A stretch of DNA of 64,000 bases, from the NCBI GenBank assembly GCA_029979005.1, contig JAPOIJ010000001.1:39034-103033 (forward strand), written 5' to 3'. Source of the stretch: Planctomycetota bacterium. GTDB lineage: Bacteria > Planctomycetota > Planctomycetia > Pirellulales > Pirellulaceae. Position numbers and translations under genes: made by a program. Below the pieces are notes generated by a model. The model saw only the letters and a program-made list of their open reading frames with translations, did not search any database and was not told where the DNA came from. Each line of letters starts with the position of its first letter. Positions within the stretch are counted from its first letter, which is position 1. Positions 17,751 through 26,803 of this stretch are shown one piece after another.

Positions 17751-18974
17751 TTAGTCAATTCGAAGATCGAGCCAAACCAAACGATGGTCCGTCGCATCAA
17801 TTAGATCGGATCCGGCTTCAGACGGCTTTGGCCAAAAGACTCCACTGGATTCAACCTTGAAGTTTGACGAGGGTAGACAGTAGTCGAGACGCAGGTTACC
17901 AACATTGCTGTCTCCAAAATCGCTTGTGTCCCATGCTGCATTTCCTTTTTGATCGACGTTAACGCCTCCCTGAATCTCAGCGTAAAATTTTCCTCCTGAA
18001 CTCACCGGAGGAGTGGAGTCATTGATTCGAGTATGTTTAGTCAACAGACTCGCGGCGTTGTTGGTACTGTCACCGTCATTTGCATCTGCATTCATATCTC
18101 CAGCGAGGACGAAGAGCTCATCTCGCGCAAGTCCTCCGTAGCGACCTTGGTCGTCGTAAATATAGTCTGACTTGCCTTCGGTAATGTAGTCGGCGAAGAA
18201 GCGGATCTCGTCGTGATTACGACAACCGTTACGGTCTTCGGGACCGTCGAATACTGGCGGAGTGGGGTGAGCTGCTAGGAAATGGATTGTTTTTCCTTGG
18301 GCTCGGATTGGAATATCCCAGTGGCTTTTTGATGAGAGTCTGAAGTGCTCCATGATTTTGGGAGCGTAAAAGGGTTGTTTATTTTGTTTATATGGGACCA
18401 GGCGTGTAGGCATGTCTTTCCAGAGGAAATTTCTAAAAGTCCTGATGTCAGGTTCGACAATTTCAAATTTGGAGAGTACGACCATGCCGTATTGGCCGGG
18501 GAATCTTCCAAAGCCAAACGCATCATTTGCAGTTCCCAGTACGCCATCACCGTCAAGGTCCAGCTTGGAATCGACTCCGGTGTTTACTGCGGCTGAAAAT
18601 GAAAACCCGTATTGGATAGGAGGGTTTCCGTTTTGTGAGACAGCTAGGTAGTTGTTCTGAAAGCCCTCTATTCCCTTTCCGGCGGAGTCGTAGTCAAACT
18701 CATTAAGAAGAATTACATCGGGGCGGATTCGTTGAATGATTTCAGCGATCTTCTTTGGGCTCTCTGAATTGCCATCTGATAGTTCCCGTTTAAGTTGTCC
18801 GGCCTCCGACCGATAGAACGAGATATTGAACGATGCGAATCGAATTGTCTCTACGTTTGATTTCTGAGAGGTTCCAGCAGTCTGAGCGGCGGTTCGATGG
18901 ATTAGCGATTGAGAGGTCAATAAGGCAACGAAAAAAAGCAGGATGGGGACTGCATGATGCTTAGTGAATGGCAT
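17751..18974 (-). CDS. Secreted endonuclease/exonuclease/phosphatase family protein
   Basis: A DNase I-like (EEP) fold protein with an N-terminal signal peptide (about 1-30, cleavage near RTAAQ). Metal and catalytic motifs are ASFNISFYR near the start, ILLNEFDYDS, AAHPTPP, GDMNADANDGDS and the final ATDHRLVWLDLRI, which contains the catalytic DH pair. The family includes nucleases, phosphodiesterases and lipid phosphatases; this type is often annotated as an extracellular nuclease. The start at 18974 gives a proper signal peptide; the frame continues to 19037 without family support. It stands alone. Confidence 0.85.
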   Translation of the reverse strand: MPFTKHHAVPILLFFVALLTSQSLIHRTAAQTAGTSQKSNVETIRFASFNISFYRSEAGQLKRELSDGNSESPKKIAEIIQRIRPDVILLNEFDYDSAGKGIEGFQNNYLAVSQNGNPPIQYGFSFSAAVNTGVDSKLDLDGDGVLGTANDAFGFGRFPGQYGMVVLSKFEIVEPDIRTFRNFLWKDMPTRLVPYKQNKQPFYAPKIMEHFRLSSKSHWDIPIRAQGKTIHFLAAHPTPPVFDGPEDRNGCRNHDEIRFFADYITEGKSDYIYDDQGRYGGLARDELFVLAGDMNADANDGDSTNNAASLLTKHTRINDSTPPVSSGGKFYAEIQGGVNVDQKGNAAWDTSDFGDSNVGNLRLDYCLPSSNFKVESSGVFWPKPSEAGSDLIDATDHRLVWLDLRID

Positions 18975-19152
18975 GAAGATTGACCAATAAGGAGTGACGC
19001 AAATTATAACTAATTTCGACGAATGGGCTTTAGGCAATTCGGCACGTGTAAATTTATAACCATCGCGAGATTCTACGCAAAATTATGGAGGGGTTCCAAG
19101 ATGAAAACAGCCAGAAAGGGCGTCTGAGCACTTGAATGCGAAAATTTTAAAC

Positions 19153-20076
19153 TCACGAGAATCGCTTTAACGTAGTCATGCATGCCTCAAAATAGGAGGA
19201 GCCGAAGAGGTTGAGGTGGTTTAAGAGGTGGTAGAGTTGATAAATCTTTACTCGTTCTTGCCAGCCATCGTTAAGCGGCCAGAATTCGTTGTAGGCTTCG
19301 TAGAAATGGGAACCGAATTCACCGAAAAGTGTAGTCATCCCAAATTCAAATTCCCGATCTGAGTAGGAGACTGCGGGATCAATCAAAACTGGTGTTCCCT
19401 CCTTTGCAATGATTACATTGCCTGCCCAAAGGTCGCCATGAATAAGTACGGGCGAAAATGAATTGGTTAAGAGTTTTCCTAATTTAGAAAGCAAGTGGTC
19501 TGCGGATCGGTTGAATGTTGGTGTGGTGAGACCATGGTTTTGAGCCAATTTTATTTGGGGAGTTAATCGGTGTTCGATGAAAAATGATGTCCAATCGTCG
19601 GTCCAGTTATTCACTTGGGTCGTACTGCCGATGAAGTTGGATTGCGGGTAACCAAAACGCGTTACTTGTGTTTTGCGATGCATCTTGGCGAGGCAGCGGC
19701 CAAGTTCGATTTCCGAGGTTGCAGTAGCGTGCCCGGATTCCACCGCTTCAAGAACGAGAAATGAGCTGCCGCAATCGGTTTTCCCTAATCCAAGAACCTC
19801 CGGGACTCGCAGAGTTTGTGTTGCTCGGATAGCTTCCAGCCCGTTCCGTTCAGCTTTATATAAAGCTATATCGTGAATGCAGGATTTTACAAAAACCTGT
19901 TTTCCGTCTTTTAGCCTCAACAGAAAGGCGTTGCTGATACATCCACCGTTGAGAGGTTCCAATGATACAACAGTGCACGGGAGTTCGCGGAGCCGATCAA
20001 AGTGCGTATCCTTGCTTCCAGCAATGATATTTTTAATGACTTTGAGCAGGGTTGGCTGTGATTCAGAATTTCCCAT
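19153..20076 (-). CDS. Fructosamine/ribulosamine-3-kinase family protein
   Basis: A kinase of the FN3K/YniA family, which phosphorylates ketosamines formed when sugars react with protein amines; the products are then lost spontaneously, repairing the protein. Motifs seen: NGGCISNAFLL (nucleotide loop), SFLVLEAVESG (hinge), VLIHGDLWAGNVI (catalytic loop with HGD) and VLIDPAVSYSDREFEFGM (metal-binding DPA). The usual length of about 290-310 aa fits the ATG at 20076. The longer frame to 20220 would overlap the phosphatase gene and looks non-coding. The LMW phosphatase gene immediately precedes it, an arrangement known for bacterial ribulosamine kinases. Confidence 0.9.
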   Translation of the reverse strand: MGNSESQPTLLKVIKNIIAGSKDTHFDRLRELPCTVVSLEPLNGGCISNAFLLRLKDGKQVFVKSCIHDIALYKAERNGLEAIRATQTLRVPEVLGLGKTDCGSSFLVLEAVESGHATATSEIELGRCLAKMHRKTQVTRFGYPQSNFIGSTTQVNNWTDDWTSFFIEHRLTPQIKLAQNHGLTTPTFNRSADHLLSKLGKLLTNSFSPVLIHGDLWAGNVIIAKEGTPVLIDPAVSYSDREFEFGMTTLFGEFGSHFYEAYNEFWPLNDGWQERVKIYQLYHLLNHLNLFGSSYFEACMTTLKRFS

Positions 20077-20108
20077 GAGAGCCTGCCTGCCAACTTTCCC
20101 GAAGCGTC

Positions 20109-20576
20109 CTAGGTTGAGATGGAGTTGATGATTGAGGGGCACGCCGCTTCTATCATGTCTAGAACATACTCGAAACCTTCGTCTCCACCGTAGTAGGGGT
20201 CTGGAACGTCCGTCGGCCACTCGTCTCCCAGGAAATCGCTTAACAGTCTTAATTTTGCTGTCGGCTCAGGAGTCATTCTTTTTATGTCTGCGAGATTTTC
20301 TCGATCCATCGCAATCACGAGGTCGAATGAGTGCAGGTCTTGGGCAGTGATTTTTCTAGATTTACTAAGTAGTTGCACTCCGCGATTGAGTGCCGCACTG
20401 CGCATCCTTGGGTCAGCCGGTTTACCGGTGTGGTAGCCAATGGTGCCTGCCGAGTCAATTTCAATACTGCCCTTCTCTTCACGGGCGTCGATGGAGTGTT
20501 GTAATAGCCCCTCTGCCGCTGGGGAGCGGCAGATATTGCCGAGGCAAACGAACAGTATCGAAGTAGAATTTGGCAC
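20109..20576 (-). CDS. Low-molecular-weight protein-tyrosine-phosphatase family protein
   Basis: A 155-residue enzyme with the complete LMW-PTP active site: the P-loop VCLGNICRSP near residues 10-19 (C-x5-R-S) and the general acid Asp in DVPDPYYGG near 120. Family members remove phosphate from phosphotyrosine; some instead act on protein-bound ribulosamine 5-phosphate. The kinase-family gene follows 32 bp downstream on the same strand. This arrangement favours a role in sugar-damage repair rather than signalling, although tyrosine phosphatase activity cannot be excluded. Confidence 0.92.
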   Translation of the reverse strand: MPNSTSILFVCLGNICRSPAAEGLLQHSIDAREEKGSIEIDSAGTIGYHTGKPADPRMRSAALNRGVQLLSKSRKITAQDLHSFDLVIAMDRENLADIKRMTPEPTAKLRLLSDFLGDEWPTDVPDPYYGGDEGFEYVLDMIEAACPSIINSIST

Positions 20577-20742
20577 TTAAGTCATCCTCAAATCAATCAT
20601 GCGATTAATCGCCAGAGTGTCATCTCTCAATGATAGTATCAGACGGAGGAGGTCGTCTATTGGGAAGGGGGTATTGCGTTGCGCCAGTGGCAATTCTGAA
20701 GAGGTGATACGGATTTCAAGGATCGTCACTCAGTGTGGGTGA

Positions 20743-20928
20743 TTACTCTAGCACCTGCATCTCCACGGCAGCATCTTCCCACAGGATTTTTTGAACCTGG
20801 CCTGTTCCGAGAATGGCCCCGATACCGAACAGGATGATCAGGGCAAGAAGAACAGCATACTCGGTGGTTGCAGCGCCTTCTTCACCCTTTAGCGGGTGGG
20901 AACAGATCCGTTTGATTTTTTTTAACAT
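20743..20928 (-). CDS. Flp/Fap-type IVb pilin
   Basis: A 61-residue pilin subunit. The basic leader MLKKIKRICSHPLKGEEGAATTEYAVLLAL has the type IVb pilin signature: a Gly cleavage site, then the Glu+5-like TTEY, followed by a hydrophobic helix (about 25-45). It should be processed by a TadV-like prepilin peptidase and assembled by a Tad machine, whose genes are not in this window. The start is placed at 20928; the upstream extension to 20982 does not match the leader. It is a solitary pilin gene. Confidence 0.85.
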   Translation of the reverse strand: MLKKIKRICSHPLKGEEGAATTEYAVLLALIILFGIGAILGTGQVQKILWEDAAVEMQVLE

Positions 20929-21095
20929 AGTTCGATCGGGGATTATGGTTCTTTCCTTGCTTCCCCAAGGATAGGTTTGCAAGCTGAATTGGCATGAAAA
21001 AAAATTGGCTGTGCCCCGGTTTCCAATTTGTTAAAAACTCAAAAAGCGAAATGTAGCGATTGTTCGGGTCGTAGTGACTGGGTTGATAAAGGATT

Positions 21096-22442
21096 TTATC
21101 GTTCAGAATGACCGATTTTTGAGTGCCGATTCGATTTTAGTTTCTGCCTGATCTCGTCTTTTAAATGGTTCATGACAGAGTTTTTGTCTGTCGTAGCCAG
21201 TATTTCTTTGACCACGCTTTTAGCTGAACCAGATCCCCAAGTCTCTCCGTGTTCAAAATAGTGTTTTGCAGATTTTCCAATAATATAAGAGCCAAATCCG
21301 ACGGCAGCTCCTTGGGGGATCAAGGTCAAAGCAGTTCCTAGTGTTCCGGTCACCAACTTGAAAAAACTTGCTCCGTAGTTAGCGAGTTCACCGAGAGCGT
21401 AGATTCCCCCGGCAGCGCTAATGGTCTTGGCTAGGCTGCGCGCTTGGCTCATGGTGAACGTCAGTCCATAGACTTTGGAGAGCGTCGCAATCATCACGGC
21501 ATCGACGGCAAGGCCTCCTAAGAGATCGACAACGGGTATCGGGTTGGCGGCAACCACCACTGCTTTGGTCGCAGCCATTGTCCAAATGACTTGATCCGCT
21601 TGTCGATTCCGCAATTCAACGCGAAGGCTGGAAATTCGATCACTTTTGTCTGCCGCATACATGGCGGCATTTAATGCGATTAATCCGAGTCCCTCATTTT
21701 CAAGTGTTTTGAGGATTAGCAGCTTCAATTCGCTAATCTCGGGTTCTGGTTTTTTCCAAACGGATTGCGACGTGCCATCAGGTTGCTCGGTTAAGTATTC
21801 AATTTCACGGGGATCTGCTGTGGTGAGGACGAGGTGATTGGGGGGAATCAAACCGTCGATGCGGCCTTTTAAAGTTTCAACTAGCGTGGCTTTGACATCA
21901 GGTAAGTAGAGGTCAGTTTTGTTAAACACGAAGAGAATTGGCTTTTGGATGGCAGCAAGTTCTACCAATGCGGCGTACTCAGTATCGTTTAGGTCGGAGT
22001 CGGTAACGAACAGGATAAGATCAGCCTGTCTCGCCGTTACCTCCGCCAATTGAGCTCGATCCGCGCCGCCAACTTCGTTGATTCCGGGCGTGTCGATGAT
22101 TACGATTTCAGATTTTTCCAGACTTGGCAATCGGTAACCGGCACCACTCCAAACGGTTCCCCAAACCTGTTGAGTCCATCCACCTTGCACATCGACCTCG
22201 GCTACTTGGCGTCCGATGAGCGCATTAATAAGAGCTGACTTGCCCGTGCTGATCTCACCAAATATTACAATTTCGATTCGACCTGAAGTTAACTTTTCAT
22301 GCATCTCATTGAGTTGAGCGATGTCAGCTTGTAGTTGTTCACGTTCTTTGGGTGGACAACCCCGAAGGTCAGCAAGCGTTTTTTCAACGGCCGTTACTGC
22401 ATCCTGATAATTCAGGTTTTGATTGGAGCGAGTGTCGTTCAA
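21096..22442 (-). CDS. Era/YcjX-like GTPase with DUF697 domain (downstream copy)
   Basis: A 448-residue GTP-binding protein. The G domain has G1 GEISTGKSALINAL (about 62-75), G3 DTPG and G4 NKTD. The N-terminal 55 residues are helical. The C-terminal half contains hydrophobic helices of the DUF697 type (VVVAANPIPVVDLLGGLAVDAVMIATL and a Gly/Ala-rich stretch ending ALTLIPQGAAVGFG), which probably associate with the membrane. Function is unknown; dynamin-like or stress-related membrane roles are proposed for relatives. The second GTPase gene ends 37 bp upstream, so the two are very likely cotranscribed and may form a hetero-oligomer. Confidence 0.85.
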   Translation of the reverse strand: MNDTRSNQNLNYQDAVTAVEKTLADLRGCPPKEREQLQADIAQLNEMHEKLTSGRIEIVIFGEISTGKSALINALIGRQVAEVDVQGGWTQQVWGTVWSGAGYRLPSLEKSEIVIIDTPGINEVGGADRAQLAEVTARQADLILFVTDSDLNDTEYAALVELAAIQKPILFVFNKTDLYLPDVKATLVETLKGRIDGLIPPNHLVLTTADPREIEYLTEQPDGTSQSVWKKPEPEISELKLLILKTLENEGLGLIALNAAMYAADKSDRISSLRVELRNRQADQVIWTMAATKAVVVAANPIPVVDLLGGLAVDAVMIATLSKVYGLTFTMSQARSLAKTISAAGGIYALGELANYGASFFKLVTGTLGTALTLIPQGAAVGFGSYIIGKSAKHYFEHGETWGSGSAKSVVKEILATTDKNSVMNHLKDEIRQKLKSNRHSKIGHSER

Positions 22443-22479
22443 GGTTTCTTAGATCCTGTACGTTGTTGAGCCGAAGCGA

Positions 22480-24024
22480 TCAATCACTGAGTTTTTCTCG
22501 TGCGGTTTGAACGAGTTTTCGCAACTCATCGACCGTTGTCACTTGCTCCCATTTTCGCCGAGCGAGACCAGCGAGGCCTCCTTCGGGAGCTTTCATTTCA
22601 TTGCTGAAATATTCGATAAATACGGCACCAATCCATTTGGTAATCAAAGCCTGGGTGGCTCCCTGAAGCGCTCCCCCCGCAACGGTTCCCGCGAATGGCA
22701 CCGTCTTGATGAGCGAGGCAACAACGGCACTAACAGCAACCGTTGCTCCTTGGGCTCCAAGGACGCCAATTAGGTTTTTACCCATTTCACCAAGCCATTT
22801 CGAAGCTGTTTCGAGATCTACTTTTTGCTGGTAAACATCGGCAAGGTCGATAATCATCTTGGTGGAAATAGCGGAGCCGGCAATAAGATCAATTGCCGGA
22901 AACGGACTAATCGCGGCAACGCCTCCGGCGCCCCACATATATTTATCGACTACTTTCCAAGCCTTTTGTGCAATGGCGTCCTCGACGCTGTTCCTTGCTT
23001 TCTCAACGAGTCCACGTGATCTGAGGAGTAAGTTTGCGACCAAGAGGTCTTTGCCGTCTTCTTTGACGATTTGTAGCATTCGAGACGCAAGCGGTTCAAT
23101 ATTGGGTTCGATTGCGATCGTTTCGTCAACCTCGGTTCCATCGGCGAGAATTTTTCGGCGAGTGCGATGCCCCAGTTGAGCTTGGATGCAGACAATATCT
23201 TTCTGATTTACGAAATTCCCTGTTTGTTCGGAGATTTGGTTTACCAATTTTTCTTGGTCAGTGGGAGAATACCAATCTGACTTGTTCAGGCAGATAATCA
23301 CCCGTTTTTCCATTTGCCCTAATTTGGTGAGAAGTTCGTGTTCGCTTTGTCTGAGAGGACCATCCACCACTACGATTACGAGATCTGCATCCTTCGCGGA
23401 TTCGGCAGCAATGTTGACGTGCTCAGCACCATCAACTTCGCCAAGCCCGGGCGTGTCCACTAATGTGACTCGGTCGACACCCGGCCACGGGATTTCATTA
23501 CGGGAAATGGTCGTCCCCCCACGCGCATCGGTGGCAAAAACATCACGTCCGGCCAGAAGGTTCATGACGGATGATTTTCCACTCGAGATCGTGCCGAAGG
23601 ACACGATCTCCAAGGTCTGAGCGATTCTCTTTTGCTCAATTTCTTTAACGAGTGGTGCAAGTTGATTTTTCAGTTGAGCTTCCGTGTCGACTTCCTTGGA
23701 CAGTCGCTCAACTTGCTCGAGATTTTCATCGATCTCTGACTCTTGTTGTCCTTTTGTCAGTTGACTTGGGTTTTTATTTCTTCGCAGCTTACGTTTCTTT
23801 TTTGCGACCGATGCTCCCCAGAGTTTCCAGAACGTCCACCCTGCACTGCCAATGAGTAGACAAGCTCCGAGCAAGACAATGGTGAGGTATAGCCACCCAA
23901 GTCCGAGCGTGGCAGCTCTTTCGTAATTGAGAAGAACCCAACCGGGAAGATAGACCAACGCCAAGCCGAGGAACGCCGCGACGACGATGAGCAAAGCTCC
24001 TGAAATGGATTGGCTGAGTTTCAT
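22480..24024 (-). CDS. Membrane-anchored GTPase with DUF697 domain (upstream copy)
   Basis: A 514-residue paralogue of the next gene. It begins with two transmembrane helices (about 8-30 and 42-64), then a Lys/Arg-rich and coiled-coil linker. The G domain contains G1 GTISSGKSSVMNLLAG, switch-region RGGTTISRNE, G3 DTPGLGEVDG and G4 NKSD. The DUF697 region follows, with PFPAIDLIAGSAISTKMIIDLADVY and GALQGATQALITKWIGAVF. The helices place it at the inner membrane with the GTPase inside. It heads a two-gene operon with the soluble-N-terminus copy. Confidence 0.87.
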   Translation of the reverse strand: MKLSQSISGALLIVVAAFLGLALVYLPGWVLLNYERAATLGLGWLYLTIVLLGACLLIGSAGWTFWKLWGASVAKKKRKLRRNKNPSQLTKGQQESEIDENLEQVERLSKEVDTEAQLKNQLAPLVKEIEQKRIAQTLEIVSFGTISSGKSSVMNLLAGRDVFATDARGGTTISRNEIPWPGVDRVTLVDTPGLGEVDGAEHVNIAAESAKDADLVIVVVDGPLRQSEHELLTKLGQMEKRVIICLNKSDWYSPTDQEKLVNQISEQTGNFVNQKDIVCIQAQLGHRTRRKILADGTEVDETIAIEPNIEPLASRMLQIVKEDGKDLLVANLLLRSRGLVEKARNSVEDAIAQKAWKVVDKYMWGAGGVAAISPFPAIDLIAGSAISTKMIIDLADVYQQKVDLETASKWLGEMGKNLIGVLGAQGATVAVSAVVASLIKTVPFAGTVAGGALQGATQALITKWIGAVFIEYFSNEMKAPEGGLAGLARRKWEQVTTVDELRKLVQTAREKLSD

Positions 24025-24321
24025 TGGATTGAACTGCGTTGCGGCGAATTGAGCGACTAAACCCTATTAGAATCGGCGATTATGTCTTTATTCAACGTAT
24101 TGAAGAAAATATTGACGATTTTAACTCCTTGACGTACCAAATTTCCGCTGCCAAGTAAATTTTTATGTCCAAATGTTGTCGTCAGCAGCGTAGTTACTTG
24201 AGAAGCTGTTGAATTAAAATGAGCGCCAATTGAATTGGAACCAGCGTTTTCACGTTTCCTTTGCCAGTTCTATTTGTTTTAATGAAAGCCAGTTGTAAAT
24301 TTCTGGTTGCAGAATTCCAAA
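24025..24321. other. Intergenic region with a 13-bp palindrome
   Basis: About 300 bp between the divergent GTPase operon and the FG-GAP gene. The palindrome CCAATT-G-AATTGG at 24226-24238 lies 83 bp before the FG-GAP start and could be a regulator site. No coding sequence is seen. Confidence 0.45.
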
Positions 24322-25362
24322 ATGAAAAGTCTCCTTAACGCACTCGCTGCCATTGTTATCTTTATTTTGCTCATTGTGGCAGTGGTGTTTTTGTATTCGT
24401 TAGCGTTTGCACCGGCTGACGAAGGCAGCGTCACCAATGCACAGGAAGCCGCCAAGGTAACGGCATCTGAAATCGGCATCCCGTTCGTTGCCGCATGGGT
24501 TGATCGCGATGTGCCGTCTTTGAAAAATCTTCTTCGTGGAGAATTTGAAGGGGCGATTCCAGATCTTGTCCCATGGGAACGAGAAGAATTACCTCCATTT
24601 AATGTGCAGCGACGAATTTCGACTGAGGAGGAGCATCGAGAGCAAACTGATGATTTTGATATCTTTTTTGGTGGCCTGCTTGACCAGTTAGCAGGAGTCG
24701 ATGTTGTCAGTACAGAGTTCAGTATCATTCGGTCAATGGAGTTTTCTAAGAAACGGAAAAGTTTTTGGTCGATACGATTATTGCTTGCCGCGACTGGATT
24801 TAATCAGGAAGGCGGTATTACTCAGTATCGTTCGGAGAATGAACTGGTTAGTTCTATTCCTCCCAAGTCTTCTAACGTGCCGCCTTCGATTAGGTTGTGG
24901 CACATCTACACTGAGTTGGAAAGGGAGAGTCAAGCACCGGTTAAGGAACAATTGCAAGAACTCCTTGCGGAAAATGGGATAGATATTGAGGATCGCTCGT
25001 TTTACTCCATGGATTTAGAGGATGTTGATCAAGATCAAGATTTAGACATTGCTTTGACTACCAAAGATGGGCGTCGATTCCTGTTTTTGTTTAATGACGG
25101 TTCTTACGAAAATGGGACGACGGCAATGGGCTTGGTCGATCAGAAGGTGCGAGATTCACAGGTGACGCGGCCGATCACCGCATTTTTCGATTATAACGGT
25201 GATGGTTTTATGGACTTGTTGTCCAATCGTCAGATTTTCGAAAACCAAGCTGGAGAGAAGTTTGTTGATGTGACCGAACAGTCGGGGGTCACTGAGTTGC
25301 TGGGAGACCCCTCAATTAATACGCTGGGGGAGTTGCGACGCCGTTTTCAAAGTGACCAATGA
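24322..25362 (+). CDS. Membrane-anchored FG-GAP/VCBS-repeat protein
   Basis: A 346-residue protein with one N-terminal membrane helix (about 6-27) and an extracytoplasmic remainder. Residues about 230-330 hold two FG-GAP-like units with calcium-binding Asp patterns: DLEDVDQDQDLDIAL and DYNGDGFMDLL, then FENQAGEKFVDVTEQSGVTELL, the usual text of CRTAC1/ASPIC-type propellers. Only two repeats are present, fewer than the seven of a full propeller. The middle part (30-220) is unrecognised. The ATG at 24322 is used rather than a TTG five codons upstream. Confidence 0.7.
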   Translation: MKSLLNALAAIVIFILLIVAVVFLYSLAFAPADEGSVTNAQEAAKVTASEIGIPFVAAWVDRDVPSLKNLLRGEFEGAIPDLVPWEREELPPFNVQRRISTEEEHREQTDDFDIFFGGLLDQLAGVDVVSTEFSIIRSMEFSKKRKSFWSIRLLLAATGFNQEGGITQYRSENELVSSIPPKSSNVPPSIRLWHIYTELERESQAPVKEQLQELLAENGIDIEDRSFYSMDLEDVDQDQDLDIALTTKDGRRFLFLFNDGSYENGTTAMGLVDQKVRDSQVTRPITAFFDYNGDGFMDLLSNRQIFENQAGEKFVDVTEQSGVTELLGDPSINTLGELRRRFQSDQ

Positions 25363-25382
25363 GCACGGAAGCTAAATAAAAA

Positions 25383-25410
25383 GCTCGGCCTTCAGAGATA
25401 GAGGCCGAGC
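25383..25410. terminator. Bidirectional terminator between convergent genes
   Basis: A perfect 9-bp stem (GCTCGGCCT / AGGCCGAGC) with a 10-nt loop. TATTTT follows on the + strand and a TTTTTATTT stretch on the - strand, so it can end both the FG-GAP gene and the DUF1501 operon. Confidence 0.88.
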
Positions 25411-25449
25411 CGAGTATTTTCTTAAACTGAGCACGTTCAGTTTTCTGTG

Positions 25450-26760
25450 TTAGCCAACTAGGCCGGGAATAATATTCCCATCGCGTACAATTGAGATAGG
25501 TCGGCCAATCGATGTGTCGTACTCTTTGCGGTGGTTGATGCCTAGCGTTCTAAAGAAAGAAGCCGCCGCATCTTCAGGATTGATTCCTTCGTGTTTGGGC
25601 CCTGCAGCGGTAGCATCGCTTTCGCCGATCACTTGTCCACCATTGATTGGACCGCCACCCATTAACATGAACATGCAGCGAGGATAGTGGTCGCGACCGC
25701 CATCAGCTGAACGTGCATTTATTTTAGGAGTTCTTCCAAATTCACCCGAGACAAAAACAGTAGTTGAATCGAGAAGTCCCTTGGCGGCTAAACCGTTGAA
25801 CAGCCCGGAGAGACCGGCATCCAGCTTGGGAAGGAGGTTGTTTTGAAGCTTCGAAAAGTTGTCCGAGTGCGTGTCCCAGCCACCGAGAGAAACGGTTACG
25901 AATTTGACACCAGACTCAACGAGGCGGGACGCCAACATGCAGCTTTGGCTAAAATCGTCTTCCCCGAACAGTTTGGCGTAACTCGGAGCTTCTTTACTCA
26001 GATCGAAAGCATTACGCGCCCGGTTAGAGGTGATCATTGAAAATGCTTTTTGGCTAAATTTATCGAGACCACTCAGTAGGTCGTCACGGTCTTTAATGTT
26101 GTCAAAAGTACGATCTAGATCTTTCAGAAGATTCGATCGTCGCTGCATTTCGTTTATGGTAACACCGTTTCCGAGTGTGATTCCACGAACACTGAAGGGG
26201 GATCCAAATTTAGGAGTTGCGTTTGTCTGTAGCGACGCGTATTTAACACCGAGATGCCCGGGCCCCTGTTTCGCTTTAGGGATTGCGACGTACGCGGGTA
26301 AATCATCATCACTTTTGATTTCTTTTGCGACGACGCTACCGTAACCCGGATAATCGAGGGAAGGGTTAGGCCGATTGCCGGTGAAGACAAACTGTTGTCC
26401 AAGTGGGTGTGCCCCGAGTGAGTGAGAGACTCCGCGAAGGATTGCAAATTTGTCAGCACATTGTGCTAGTTTGGGTAGGTGCTCGCAGATTTCAACACCC
26501 GGAGCGTTTGTTTTAATTGGGTTGAACTTGCCGCGAAATTCGGATGGTGCGTTCGGTTTTAAATCAAAGGTATCCATGTGCGATGGCCCCCCTGGCAGTT
26601 CGATAAAAATCGCCGCCTTTGAGGTTGCCTTTTTGTTGATCTGCCCCGCATCGGCCATTCTCAGGAAATTGCCCATAGTCAGGCCAGTGGCAGAACCGAG
26701 AACGCCGACCTTGATTGCATCGCGACGTGTCAAGCCGTCACATTGTCGATGAAAACCCAT
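25450..26760 (-). CDS. DUF1501 (sulfatase-like) protein with Tat signal
   Basis: A 436-residue planctomycete-typical DUF1501 protein, distantly related to the alkaline phosphatase/sulfatase fold. The N-terminus has a twin-arginine signal (LTRRDAIKVGVLG), so the folded protein should cross the inner membrane. Family segments: IFIELPGGPSHMDTFDLKPNAP, VSLGGWDTHSDNF, FVSGEFGRTPKIN and DGGRDHYPRCMFMLMGGGPINGG. The His and Asp residues in these resemble metal ligands. Function is not established. It is the last gene of the ECF operon, 43 bp after the DUF1549/DUF1553 gene, its usual partner. Confidence 0.92.
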   Translation of the reverse strand: MGFHRQCDGLTRRDAIKVGVLGSATGLTMGNFLRMADAGQINKKATSKAAIFIELPGGPSHMDTFDLKPNAPSEFRGKFNPIKTNAPGVEICEHLPKLAQCADKFAILRGVSHSLGAHPLGQQFVFTGNRPNPSLDYPGYGSVVAKEIKSDDDLPAYVAIPKAKQGPGHLGVKYASLQTNATPKFGSPFSVRGITLGNGVTINEMQRRSNLLKDLDRTFDNIKDRDDLLSGLDKFSQKAFSMITSNRARNAFDLSKEAPSYAKLFGEDDFSQSCMLASRLVESGVKFVTVSLGGWDTHSDNFSKLQNNLLPKLDAGLSGLFNGLAAKGLLDSTTVFVSGEFGRTPKINARSADGGRDHYPRCMFMLMGGGPINGGQVIGESDATAAGPKHEGINPEDAAASFFRTLGINHRKEYDTSIGRPISIVRDGNIIPGLVG

Positions 26761-26803
26761 TTTTTAACCTGCTTTTATCGGTGGAAATCTGATTGGAATT
26801 GTT

